Assembly (NCBI RefSeq): GCF_042697365.1
Contig: NZ_CP137604.1
Source of the DNA: Brucella pseudintermedia
Lineage (GTDB): Bacteria > Pseudomonadota > Alphaproteobacteria > Rhizobiales > Rhizobiaceae
DNA: 64,000 nucleotides
Strand: one strand, 5' to 3'
This document shows, in pieces, positions 43,862 through 52,691 of this stretch. Both the position numbers and the translations under genes were made by a program. How positions within the stretch are numbered: position 1 is the stretch's first letter; the number at the start of each line of letters is the position of its first letter. Below the pieces are notes generated by a model that worked only from the letters and a program-made list of their open reading frames with translations, ran no database searches and was not told the origin of the DNA.

Positions 43862-45832
43862 TCAGAAACCGCCGGGCGGACGTCCCGAAGACAGGCCGAA
43901 ACCATCGATCAGCGCTTCTGTCGCATCAGCTTTCAAAATCTGATTTTGTATATCCTTAAGACGTGCGAATAACTCGCCCGTTTCGTCTGTTTCAAGCGCG
44001 GCTTCAACGGCTCGCAGTTCCTTATGTAGTGTACGCGCCCGCTGATGCAAGTGAAGCGCCTGCCGAAGCGCTTCCCGGGCATCATCTTCAGCGGCCAGAG
44101 CCGTCGCGGTCCAGAGCTTCGCGCCCTTCACCACAAGTTCGAGCATTTCGATCTGTTCGCCATGTCCGGCATTGACCAGCGCCCGCCGCATCGCATGGCC
44201 ATCTTCGATGTGACCGGCAGCCAGCACATCCAGCATGGCCAGATGCAGCGACCTCAACGCTTCATGCCCCAGATCGAGCGCGGCCAGCGTTTCAAAATCC
44301 TCTTCGATCAGGCGCGGATGGTTGAGAAGCGTCAGCACGATTGCGGTTTCGCGCAAAGGCGCGTGCGAGCCCGCCCCCGGCCTGCCGCCTTTTACCAGCG
44401 TGGAACGCACCAGACTGTCGGAAATCGCAAGACGCCCCCCGGCGCCAGCCGGTCCGCCGCGCCCGCGTCCGCCTTCGTTCCTGCGGTTGAAAGACGAATT
44501 GCGCTGCCCTCCGCCCTGATACCCCTGACGTCCCTGACCGAAGAAAGCCTGCGCCCGGTCGCGCATGTCCTGGCTGTAGTGGCGGCGAATATCCTCATTG
44601 GCGATGCGGCTCGTAATCTCGCGCAGCCGCGCTTCAAGCTCGGCCCGGCGTTCCGGCGTATCGAAGACACCGCCCGTCGTTTCCCGCGTCCACACCATGT
44701 CGACCAGCGGCTTGGCATCGCGCAGGACCGCGTGGAACGCAGCCGGACCTTCCGCCTTGACGAGATCGTCCGGGTCCTGACCTTCCGGCAGAAGCGCGAA
44801 ACGCAGCGACTTGCCGGGCTGCAAAGCGGGCAATCCCAGATCGACGGCGCGGTAGGCGGCGCGAAGCCCCGCCCCGTCGCCATCGAAGCACAGAACGGGT
44901 TCCGGGCTGATGCGCCACAGCAGATCAAGCTGTTCTTCCGTCAGCGCCGTGCCCAGCGGAGCCACCGCCTGATGGATACCCGCCTGCGCCAGCGCAATCA
45001 CATCCATATAGCCTTCAACGGCAATGATGGATTTGGCGGGCTCGCCGCCTTGCGGCTGGCAGGCCTTGCGCGCCCGCAGGCCGTTATAGAGCACCCGGCC
45101 CTTGTGAAACAGTTCGGTTTCCGGCGAGTTCAGATATTTGGCCGGGGCATCGGCGGAAAGCGCGCGCCCGCCAAAGGCGATGATGCGCCCGCGCAGATCC
45201 TCGATCGGGAACATGACCCGATCGCGGAAACGGTCATAGGAAACGGCAATGCCCTCGCCATGGACGACAAGGCCGCACGCCTCGATCTGTTCGCGCGACA
45301 CGCCCTTGCCAGCCAGAAACTCCTTCAAGGCGTTGCGCGATTCCGGCGCATAGCCGATACGGAACGTCTGCTGCGTCGCCGTCGAAAGGCCGCGGTCGCG
45401 CAGATAGGCGCGCGCCTTGGCCCCGACAGCGTTTTGCAACTGGCTCTCAAAAAACTGCGCCGCCAGTTCCATGACATCGTAGAGCGTAGCGCGCTGCGCC
45501 TCACGCTTTTCCATTTCCGGGTCACGCGCAGGCATCGGAACGCCCGCCATATCGGCAACGCGTTCGACAGCCTCAGGGAAACTCAGCCCCTCAAGATCGG
45601 TCAGAAACTTGAAGTGATCGCCGGTCACACCGCAACCGAAACAATGATAGCGGCCCTTGCGGTCTTCACAGTGAAAGCTCGGCGTCTTCTCGCCATGGAA
45701 AGGGCAGCAGGCCCAGAAATCGCCCTTTGGCGGATTGCTCTTCTTGCGGTCGAACGAAACGCGCGTTCCAATCAGCGTCGAGATCGGGACGCGGTCTCTG
45801 ATCTCATCGAGAAAGGAGGGCGGAAAACGCAT
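43862..45832 (-). CDS. dnaG: DNA primase DnaG
   Basis: Makes RNA primers for replication. From ATG 45832 (MRFPPSFLDEIRDRVPI) the product has 656 residues. It has an N-terminal zinc ribbon (CPFHGEKTPSFHCEDRKGRYHCFGCG), the catalytic core with TOPRIM (IIAVEGYMDVIALAQAG, FDGDGAGLRAAYRA) and a C-terminal DnaB-binding domain. A linker of about 35 residues rich in Gly, Arg and Gln (near residues 430-465) separates core and C-terminal domain. A GTG four codons earlier is possible. Confidence 0.97.
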   Translation of the reverse strand: MRFPPSFLDEIRDRVPISTLIGTRVSFDRKKSNPPKGDFWACCPFHGEKTPSFHCEDRKGRYHCFGCGVTGDHFKFLTDLEGLSFPEAVERVADMAGVPMPARDPEMEKREAQRATLYDVMELAAQFFESQLQNAVGAKARAYLRDRGLSTATQQTFRIGYAPESRNALKEFLAGKGVSREQIEACGLVVHGEGIAVSYDRFRDRVMFPIEDLRGRIIAFGGRALSADAPAKYLNSPETELFHKGRVLYNGLRARKACQPQGGEPAKSIIAVEGYMDVIALAQAGIHQAVAPLGTALTEEQLDLLWRISPEPVLCFDGDGAGLRAAYRAVDLGLPALQPGKSLRFALLPEGQDPDDLVKAEGPAAFHAVLRDAKPLVDMVWTRETTGGVFDTPERRAELEARLREITSRIANEDIRRHYSQDMRDRAQAFFGQGRQGYQGGGQRNSSFNRRNEGGRGRGGPAGAGGRLAISDSLVRSTLVKGGRPGAGSHAPLRETAIVLTLLNHPRLIEEDFETLAALDLGHEALRSLHLAMLDVLAAGHIEDGHAMRRALVNAGHGEQIEMLELVVKGAKLWTATALAAEDDAREALRQALHLHQRARTLHKELRAVEAALETDETGELFARLKDIQNQILKADATEALIDGFGLSSGRPPGGF

Positions 45833-45975
45833 TACAGATTTCACTTTCGGTTGATAGGGCAGGCTGTTCGGGCAGCGCGTGCATTTAACAGAGTATATAG
45901 GCGCGCCCGCTTCCGCAGTCCATCGCGCAGGCGCGTCCCTCCCCGCTAATCACATGTCGCGAGCAGACAAGTTCA

Positions 45976-46004
45976 TTGTCACAAAACTGTCATATATTCG
46001 TCAT
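45976..46004 (+). promoter_or_regulatory. Triple Pho-box-like site upstream of the Na/Pi cotransporter
   Basis: TTGTCAC (45976), CTGTCAT (45987) and TCGTCAT (45998) are three direct repeats, each 11 bases from the next, the exact period of PhoB half-sites. The spacers (AAAA, ATAT) are A/T as in the consensus. It lies 147 bases upstream of the Na/Pi cotransporter gene, 129 bases upstream of dnaG on the other strand, and matches better than the btaA site. Confidence 0.8.
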
Positions 46005-46150
46005 GACTGCATGGGAATGGATTGCTTTTGGTTGCGAACAAGCCCATATCTCTTGGAAATTTGATTAGCCGGAACATATTTTTTCTTCATTTGTTGCGTT
46101 AGCTCAATCAACCAGTTTCAACCCTGTCTCCAACCCGAAGGGATTTTGCC

Positions 46151-47827
46151 GTGAATGGTTCTGTAGTCCTTTTGCATCTGGCCGGTGCAGTTGCCCTCCT
46201 GTTATGGGCAACACGCATGGTGCGGACCGGGGTGGAGCGCGCCTATGGCGACCGGCTGCGCAGGCGCTTGCGCAACCAGATGCAGAACCCGCTGCTTTCC
46301 GTTGCCTTTGGCCTTGCCCTTGCTGTCGCCCTGCAAAGCTCGACGGCGGTTACGCTTCTCGTCGGCTCCTTTGTCGGCTCCGGCTTTGTCAGCGGCATCG
46401 GGGGCCTCATGGCCGTGCGCGGCGGCGAGCTTGGCTCCGCCCTTGTCGTCAAGATTCTGAGCTACGACCTCACGCTTCTGGTGCCGCTCTGCCTCGTCAT
46501 CGGCACGGGCATCTTCATGACCACCGAGCGCCGCGACTGGCGGCAGATCGGGCGTATTCTTGTTGGCATCGGCCTGCTCATCATGTCGCTGGAAATGACC
46601 GGGCAAGCCACGGAGCCGCTGCGGCAAAGCGAATTGCTGCCGGTTATCGTCGATTATCTTTCCGGCGATCCGGTCACGGCCTATCTGCTCGCAGCCCTGA
46701 TGACATGGCTTTTTCACTCCAGCGTTGCCGCCGTCATCCTGCTCACCACCTTTGCCTCGCGCGGGCTGATCCATCCCGAGCTTGCCGTGGTGATGGTTCT
46801 GGGCGTCAATCTGGGTTCGTCGATCATCGCCCCGATCCTGACCCGCCATGCCCCGCCCGAAACCCGCGTCGTGCCGCTCGGCAATCTCCTGATGCGCGGT
46901 GCGGGGTCGCTCATCATGCTGGTGCTTTATCAGACCTTCAAACCGTCTATAGCCTTCCTTGGCGCTGACCCGGTTTCGCAGGTGGTCAACGCGCATATCC
47001 TGTTCAACGTCATCGTGATGATTGCGGGCATCCCTCTTTCCGGCCTCGTTCTGCGCGCGACCGAAGCGCTCGTGCACCTCAATGCCGACAGGAATGCGCC
47101 CGCGCAGCCTCTGGCGGCCGAGGAATACAGCGCGCTCGACGCCGCCGTGCTCGACCGGCCTTCGCAAGCGCTCGCCAATGCGACCCGCGAAGTTGTCGGC
47201 GTCTGCGACACGATCGAGGTCATGCTGCGCCGCATCATTGAACTTTATGAAAAGCCGGATCAAGCCCGGATAAATGAGCTGGCCGCGCTTGACGACCGGG
47301 TGGACAAGAAGCACGCGGCGATCAAGCTCTATCTCACCAGGCTTGCGACCCATGAGCTGACCGATTTCGAGTCGCTGCGGATGCAGGAACTGCTCGGCGC
47401 CTGCGTGAAGCTCGAACAGGTGGGCGACATCATCGTGCGCAACATGCTGGCGCATGTTCAAAAGAAGATGGACCACAACCTTGAATTTACCGAGGAAGGC
47501 TGGAAGGAACTCAGCCATTTCCACGCCATGGTTCTGGCCAATGCGCATATGGCGTTCAACGTAATTGTTTCGCGCGATGGCCGCACGGCCCGCCAGCTTG
47601 TGCAGGAAAAGGACCAGTTGCGCGAACTGGAAAAGCAGACGAGCATGCGCCATTTCACGCGCCTGCGCGAAGGTGCCACCCGCAGCATCGAAACGAGCTC
47701 CATCCACCTCGACACGATCCGCGACCTCAAGCAGATCAACTCGCTGCTGGCCTCCATGGCCTATCCAGTGCTCGAAGAACAGGGGCTGCTCAGCGACACG
47801 CGCCTCAAGGCCGCCAAACAGAGCTGA
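46151..47827 (+). CDS. Na+/phosphate cotransporter, NptA/PhoU type
   Basis: A 558-residue protein: nine or so membrane segments in two inverted halves, each with the Na/Pi motif (QSSTA at 62-66; the second is FHSSVA near 189-193). A C-terminal PhoU-like helical domain follows (about 340-550). The family couples phosphate import to sodium. The GTG at 46151 has AAGGGA eight bases upstream. The triple Pho-box-like site predicts induction by phosphate starvation. The second motif has H in place of Q, a variation seen in this subfamily. Confidence 0.92.
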   Translation: MNGSVVLLHLAGAVALLLWATRMVRTGVERAYGDRLRRRLRNQMQNPLLSVAFGLALAVALQSSTAVTLLVGSFVGSGFVSGIGGLMAVRGGELGSALVVKILSYDLTLLVPLCLVIGTGIFMTTERRDWRQIGRILVGIGLLIMSLEMTGQATEPLRQSELLPVIVDYLSGDPVTAYLLAALMTWLFHSSVAAVILLTTFASRGLIHPELAVVMVLGVNLGSSIIAPILTRHAPPETRVVPLGNLLMRGAGSLIMLVLYQTFKPSIAFLGADPVSQVVNAHILFNVIVMIAGIPLSGLVLRATEALVHLNADRNAPAQPLAAEEYSALDAAVLDRPSQALANATREVVGVCDTIEVMLRRIIELYEKPDQARINELAALDDRVDKKHAAIKLYLTRLATHELTDFESLRMQELLGACVKLEQVGDIIVRNMLAHVQKKMDHNLEFTEEGWKELSHFHAMVLANAHMAFNVIVSRDGRTARQLVQEKDQLRELEKQTSMRHFTRLREGATRSIETSSIHLDTIRDLKQINSLLASMAYPVLEEQGLLSDTRLKAAKQS

Positions 47828-47834
47828 TCCATTC

Positions 47835-47859
47835 AAAAAGCCTCCGCCAAGGCGGAGGC
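47835..47859 (-). terminator. Terminator of yqeY
   Basis: GCCTCCGCC and GGCGGAGGC form a tight stem (47840-47859). On the minus strand TTTTT follows. It lies between convergent genes and is best suited to the yqeY side. Confidence 0.9.
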
Positions 47860-47889
47860 CCGAAAGGCTTGCAGAGAAGCTCTATCTTT

Positions 47890-48342
47890 TCACTGCAAAA
47901 GCGATTTCACGATGGCGCTGGCCTTGGTGAAATCCATCTTGCCGGCATAGCGCTCCTTCAGCACCGCCATGCACTTGCCCATGTCGCGCAGGCCCTGGGC
48001 GCCGATTTCGGCAATGACATCCGCACAGGCCTGCTTGATCTCGTCGTCCGACATCTGCTGCGGCAGGAACTCGGAAATGATCGCAATTTCCTCACGCTCG
48101 GCTTCCGCCAGTTCGATACGGCTGCCTTCCTCGTAAATGCGGGCGGATTCCTCACGCTGCTTGACCATCTTGCCGAGGATGCCGAGCAATTCCTCGTCCC
48201 CTACCGGGTCCTTGCCCGCGGTGCGATTGGCGATATCTCGGTCCTTCACCGCGGCCATGACAAGGCGCAGCGTCGACATGCGGCGCTTGTCCTGCGCTTT
48301 CAGCGCGGTCGTGAGGGCCTGGGAAATCTCCTGGCGAAGCAT
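47890..48342 (-). CDS. yqeY: GatB/YqeY domain protein
   Basis: A 150-residue cytoplasmic protein of the YqeY family, related to the C-terminal domain of GatB, the tRNA-dependent amidotransferase subunit. It shows LRLVMAAVKDRDIANR near the start, then IVKQREESARIYEEG-like and IISEFLPQQMSDDEI segments. Free YqeY may bind tRNA, but no activity is proved. It sits divergent from carA, an order conserved in many Alphaproteobacteria. GGAGAGA precedes the ATG. Confidence 0.94.
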   Translation of the reverse strand: MLRQEISQALTTALKAQDKRRMSTLRLVMAAVKDRDIANRTAGKDPVGDEELLGILGKMVKQREESARIYEEGSRIELAEAEREEIAIISEFLPQQMSDDEIKQACADVIAEIGAQGLRDMGKCMAVLKERYAGKMDFTKASAIVKSLLQ

Positions 48343-48433
48343 AACGTCTCTCCTGACGGTGTTTGTTCTGTGTTGTTCGTTTCGTGCATCTATACAGCAA
48401 GCGCACAGAAACGCCGAGCTGTCCGAACCGACA

Positions 48434-48474
48434 TCCCGAGAAATAATGCGATGAATATCGTCATTATTTCGGGA
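48434..48474. repeat. Long palindrome upstream of carA
   Basis: TCCCGA(G)AAATAATG pairs with CATTATTTCGGGA, and inside it CGAT pairs with ATCG around GAAT. About 20 bases per arm are symmetric with one bulge on each side. It lies in the 367-base divergent region of yqeY and carA, about 235 bases before carA. No T-tract follows, so a DNA operator or an mRNA leader element is likelier than a terminator. Confidence 0.85.
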
Positions 48475-48709
48475 AAGCCAGGTTGCAGACGATTGACCCG
48501 GCCTTCAAGTTTCTCTATTGCTCAAGGCTTAGCAGGACATCGGCACGTGCTGGCAGTGGGAGGTTTGAAATCCCCGCTGCCTTTTGGCGCATATATGACC
48601 CTTGACGCTTCATCTTTCAAGCTACCTTACCGGTGGCGGGTTGGAACACGAACGCGTGCCGCACGAACTGACAATGAAATAACATGCTGGCGAAACAGGA
48701 GTGCAGACC

Positions 48710-49933
48710 ATGACAGAAAATACACCCAAAACAGCACCCTGGACTGTCGAGAAGCGAACCGCCATCCTGGTGCTTGCAGATGGAACCGTGATCGAAGGCA
48801 AGGGCCTCGGCGCGACCGGCGCGATCGAAGCCGAAGTCGTGTTCAACACGGCGCTGACCGGTTACGAAGAAATCCTGACCGATCCGTCCTATGCCGGGCA
48901 GATCGTCACCTTCACCTTCCCGCATATCGGCAATGTCGGCGCCAATGCCGAAGACATTGAAGACCTCACGCCAGCCAACCGCCATGGCGCGGTCGGCGCG
49001 ATCTTCAAGGCCGACATCACCTCCCCATCGAATTTCCGCGCCACGGAAGATCTGGACGCGTGGCTCAAGCATCGCGGCATCATCGCCCTCGCCGGTATCG
49101 ATACCCGTGCGCTGACCTCGCTCATCCGCGAACGCGGCGCGCAGAACGCAGTCATCGCGCATGATCCGAGCGGCAAGTTCGACCTCGACGCGCTCAAGGC
49201 CCGCGCTGCAGCGTGGAGCGGCCTCGAAAACCTCGATCTCGCCAAGGACGTTACGGTCGGACAGAGCCTCACATGGAAGGAAACGCCATGGACGCTCGCA
49301 AATGGCTATGGCGAACAGGAAGCCCCGGAATATCACGTAGTGGCGCTCGACTTCGGCGTGAAGCGCAACATCCTGCGCCTGCTCACCGGTCTCGGCGCGA
49401 AAGTCACCGTACTGCCTGCAACTGCGACGGCTGAGGATGTTCTGGCTCACAATCCCGATGGCGTCTTCCTGTCCAACGGCCCCGGCGACCCGGCGGCGAC
49501 CGGCGAATATGCCGTGCCGACCATCAAGAAGCTGGTCGAAACCGAACTCCCGGTCTTCGGCATCTGCCTCGGTCACCAGATGCTGGCGCTGGCGCTCGGC
49601 GGACGCACCGAGAAAATGCATCAGGGTCATCACGGCGCCAACCATCCGGTCAAGGACTACACGACCGGCAAGGTCGAGATCGTGTCAATGAACCACGGCT
49701 TCGCGGTGGATTCAGATTCGCTGCCGGAAAATGTCGAGGAAACGCATGTGTCGCTCTTCGACGGCACCAATTGCGGCCTGCGCGTGGTCGGCAAGCCGGT
49801 CTTCTCGGTGCAGCATCACCCTGAAGCATCGCCTGGCCCGCAGGATTCGCATTATCTCTTCCGCCGTTTCATCAATCTGATCCGCGAAAGGAAGGGTGAA
49901 GCGCTGCTTCCAGAACGCGAACAGGCAGCTTAA
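48710..49933 (+). CDS. carA: Carbamoyl-phosphate synthase small subunit CarA
   Basis: CarA hydrolyses glutamine and channels ammonia to CarB for carbamoyl phosphate, shared by pyrimidine and arginine synthesis. The 407-residue product from ATG 48710 (CAGGAG eight bases upstream) has the N-terminal CPSase_sm domain (GTVIEGKGLGATG) and a class I amidotransferase domain. The active Cys is in FGICLGHQML and the His/Glu in QHHPEASPGP. A GTG nine bases upstream lies too close to the ribosome site. carB is 4.1 kb further on, separated by three unrelated genes. Confidence 0.97.
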   Translation: MTENTPKTAPWTVEKRTAILVLADGTVIEGKGLGATGAIEAEVVFNTALTGYEEILTDPSYAGQIVTFTFPHIGNVGANAEDIEDLTPANRHGAVGAIFKADITSPSNFRATEDLDAWLKHRGIIALAGIDTRALTSLIRERGAQNAVIAHDPSGKFDLDALKARAAAWSGLENLDLAKDVTVGQSLTWKETPWTLANGYGEQEAPEYHVVALDFGVKRNILRLLTGLGAKVTVLPATATAEDVLAHNPDGVFLSNGPGDPAATGEYAVPTIKKLVETELPVFGICLGHQMLALALGGRTEKMHQGHHGANHPVKDYTTGKVEIVSMNHGFAVDSDSLPENVEETHVSLFDGTNCGLRVVGKPVFSVQHHPEASPGPQDSHYLFRRFINLIRERKGEALLPEREQAA

Positions 49934-49956
49934 ACCCGCCGCAAATTATCAAAGTA

Positions 49957-49985
49957 AAAGGCCGAAGCGAAAAACTCCGGCCTTT
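49957..49985 (+). terminator. Terminator of carA
   Basis: AAAGGCCG and CGGCCTTT pair around a loop that is partly A-rich. It lies 23 bases after the carA stop and before a convergent gene. Confidence 0.8.
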
Positions 49986-50000
49986 CCGTTTTCACATCCG

Positions 50001-51239
50001 TCAAACCTCTGACAGCTTGGCCGCAGGCGCGGGCCGCACCCGCGCCACCACGATGACCAGCGCCAGAAAGACCAGCCCGGCGCCCACCGCATAAGGCATG
50101 CCCGCAAAGACGAACGGCGCATTCTTGCCGGTGAAAATCGCGAAAAGCTGCGTGAAGATGAGCGGGCCGATAATGGTCGTAATGCTCGACACGCTTGTCA
50201 GGGCGCCTTGCAATTCGCCTTGCGCCGAAGGCGGAACCTTACCCGCAGCGATGCTTCGCAGCGGCGGATCGGCCAGACCTTCCAGCGCCGTCAGGAAGAT
50301 GACGGCATAGACCATCCAGCCTTCCCACGCGATGGCGTATCCGATCAGGCCCAGACAGGAAAACAGCACGCCGGTAATCGCCGTGCGCCGCTCGCCGAGC
50401 ACCGGCAGAATGCGCGGCAGAACCAGCGCCATGACGACAGCCGCGCCGATGCCGAAAAGCCCGAGCGAAAAGCCGATCTGCGCTTCACTCCAGCCGTAGC
50501 GGTAAGCGCCGACAAAAGCCCAGACGGACGGATAGACGGCATGGGCCAGCCAGAACAGGAAGAAGACCAGCACGACCCAGCCGATGCCGGGATAGTTCCG
50601 CATCTGCTTGAGCGCGCCAAGAGGATTGGCGCGCGCGATCTGGAATGAGCGCCGGTTTTCGTGCTTCAAGGTTTCCGGCAGCAGGAAATAGGCCAGAATG
50701 AAGTTGATGAAGGACAGGAACGCCGCTCCGTAGAACGGAACGCGCGGGCCGAACTCACCCAGCAAGCCGCCCAGAACCGGACCGAGCGCGAAGCCGACAC
50801 CGAAGGCAATACCGATCAGGCCGAAATTGCGCGCACGATTGCTGTCATCGCTGACATCGGCAATGTAGGCCGAAGCCGTGGCGAAGCTCGCGCCGCTGAT
50901 CCCTGCCAGCACTCGGCCGACGAACAGCATCCAGTAGGTCGTTGCCAGCGCGCAGATGAGATTGTCGAGCGCGAAGGTGAAGATCGAGGCGAGCAGCACC
51001 GGACGTCGGCCAAAGCGGTCGCTCAGATTGCCGATCATCGGGGCGAACAGGAACTGCATCCCGGCATAAACCAGCAAAAGCCAGCCGCCATCCACGGCAG
51101 CGGTGCTGATATCCGCCCCGGTCAGCTCTTCGAGAAAAGTCGGCAGAACCGGCATGATGATCGCAATGCCGATAATGTCGAGAAACAGTGTCATAAAGAC
51201 GAGTAACAAGCCCCGCCGTACAAACTGGGGATCATGCAT
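50001..51239 (-). CDS. MFS efflux transporter, DHA1/TetA-like
   Basis: A 412-residue transporter with 12 membrane segments. Motif A (GNLSDRFGRRPVLL) between TM2 and TM3 and motif C-like GPVLGGLLGEFGPRVPF put it in the drug:H+ antiporter 1 group, close to class A-E tetracycline pumps. No neighbouring TetR-type regulator is present, so this is likely a chromosomal housekeeping multidrug-type pump rather than an acquired resistance gene. The ATG at 51239 is preferred over a longer frame to 51281. Substrate unknown. Confidence 0.87.
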   Translation of the reverse strand: MHDPQFVRRGLLLVFMTLFLDIIGIAIIMPVLPTFLEELTGADISTAAVDGGWLLLVYAGMQFLFAPMIGNLSDRFGRRPVLLASIFTFALDNLICALATTYWMLFVGRVLAGISGASFATASAYIADVSDDSNRARNFGLIGIAFGVGFALGPVLGGLLGEFGPRVPFYGAAFLSFINFILAYFLLPETLKHENRRSFQIARANPLGALKQMRNYPGIGWVVLVFFLFWLAHAVYPSVWAFVGAYRYGWSEAQIGFSLGLFGIGAAVVMALVLPRILPVLGERRTAITGVLFSCLGLIGYAIAWEGWMVYAVIFLTALEGLADPPLRSIAAGKVPPSAQGELQGALTSVSSITTIIGPLIFTQLFAIFTGKNAPFVFAGMPYAVGAGLVFLALVIVVARVRPAPAAKLSEV

Positions 51240-51458
51240 GGGACACCTGAAATACGCTCCACGAGAGACAAGGTGGAACATTCAAAAACTGTGTTGATTG
51301 GAGAACTCGCGCGCCATCGCCGCTCAAAAATGAGCGTCACGCTTGTAAATCGAAAAAAGGCCGCGCCGGTGCGAAGCATTTATCTGGAAAATTATTTCAC
51401 GACAAGGCGAATATTGCCAGTCCTGAACAAAAGAATAAGCGATGTTCATGCAAAAAGG

Positions 51459-51483
51459 AAAAGGCGGTCGAAACCGCCTTTTT
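51459..51483 (-). terminator. Terminator of the zinc metallopeptidase gene
   Basis: AAAGGCGGT and ACCGCCTTT pair around CGAA; on the minus strand T-rich sequence follows. It lies 20 bases past the stop of the gene at 51503. Confidence 0.9.
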
Positions 51484-51502
51484 CTATAGTCTCACAGTGG
51501 CC

Positions 51503-52435
51503 TTAAACATCGCCGCTGAATGTATCGCAGGATTCCAGCTTTCCGCTGTCGAAACCGCGCTGGAACCATTTGGCGCGCTGGGCTGAGGTGCCATGGTTGA
51601 AGCTTTCCGGCACGACATAGCCTTGGCTGCGGCGCTGCAACGTGTCATCGCCGATCTGATGCGCGGCATTCAGCGCTTCCTCCAGGTCTCCGGCTTCCAG
51701 AATGCCTTTCTGCTCGGTGTAATAACCCCATACACCCGCGAAGCAATCGGCCTGCAATTCCACGCGCACCGACATCTGGTTCGCCTGCGTCTCACTCAGT
51801 TGCTGACGCATCTGGTTGAATTTCGGCAGAATGCCCAAAAGATTCTGGACATGATGCCCGACCTCGTGCGCCAGAACATAGGCCTGCGCGAAATCGCCGG
51901 ATGCGCCGAAACGGTTCGCCAGTTCCTTATAAAAACTCAGATCGATGTAAAGCTTGCGGTCGCCGGGGCAATAAAATGGCCCGGATGCGGCAGAAGCAAA
52001 GCCGCAGGCTGAACGGACCTGGCCGGAAAACAGCACCATGGTCGGCGGCGTATAGGTCTGGCCCCGCGACTGGAAAATGCCGCTCCACACGTCTTCCGTC
52101 TCGGCCAGCACCGTGCGGGCAAACTGCGTGGTCTCATCATTGGCGACATTGCCGCCTTCGGCGACCGTCCGTCCTGATTGGTCGACTTGCTGGGTCATGC
52201 TCGGTCCCATGCTGCCATCGCCGAACAGGATCGGCAGCGGGTCAATGCCGAGCGCGCGCAACACGAAGAACATTACCACCAGAATGAGAATGCCGGAAAT
52301 GCCGCCGCCGCGCACGATTCGAAAACCGGGACCGCCGAGTCCCCCGCCGCGACCGAAGCCGCCGCCTATACCACCGCCCTGCTCTCCGCGCAGATCTTCA
52401 ACATTGTCGCTTTGCCTACGGCCTTGCCAGCGCAT
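51503..52435 (-). CDS. Neutral zinc metallopeptidase (YpfJ family)
   Basis: From the ATG at 52435 (GGGGAG upstream) the product has 310 residues. A polar Gly-rich N-terminus (RGEQGGGIGGGFGRGGGLGG) leads to one membrane helix (about 46-62). A periplasmic catalytic domain follows, with the zinc motif HEVGH (H190, E191, H194) in VLAHEVGHHVQNLLG. FCSAC-like cysteines occur (SACGFASAASGPFYCPGDR). This is the PF04228 family, widespread and with little-known substrates. The much longer upstream frame lacks a ribosome site. Confidence 0.92.
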   Translation of the reverse strand: MRWQGRRQSDNVEDLRGEQGGGIGGGFGRGGGLGGPGFRIVRGGGISGILILVVMFFVLRALGIDPLPILFGDGSMGPSMTQQVDQSGRTVAEGGNVANDETTQFARTVLAETEDVWSGIFQSRGQTYTPPTMVLFSGQVRSACGFASAASGPFYCPGDRKLYIDLSFYKELANRFGASGDFAQAYVLAHEVGHHVQNLLGILPKFNQMRQQLSETQANQMSVRVELQADCFAGVWGYYTEQKGILEAGDLEEALNAAHQIGDDTLQRRSQGYVVPESFNHGTSAQRAKWFQRGFDSGKLESCDTFSGDV

Positions 52436-52691
52436 TGACCAACTCCCCTGCACCGTGCCGCTCCGAAGAAGCGCCACCAAACTATACCTGTAATTGTCGC
52501 AGAAAGAGTTGGCACGGCAACATAAAAAGTAAATGGCAGCGTCAATCACAAACGAAGACTCTTTCGCAATAGTTTGGGCACAAGAACACCCGTCATGCGC
52601 CGATAGGCGAAGCCTCTGCGATCTATACGCTAGCAATTGCAGAAATGCTCGGTTATCGCTACAGCATGTACCGTCAATGTGGGCACAGACG

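Noticed and set aside
46202..47836. Minus-strand frame opposite the Na/Pi cotransporter
   Set aside because: Antisense of transmembrane codons gives a long open frame rich in charged residues; no start signal or known family.
50001..51239. Acquired tetracycline resistance gene
   Set aside because: It is DHA1-like, but it has native GC, no TetR neighbour and no mobile element, so it is more likely a resident efflux pump.
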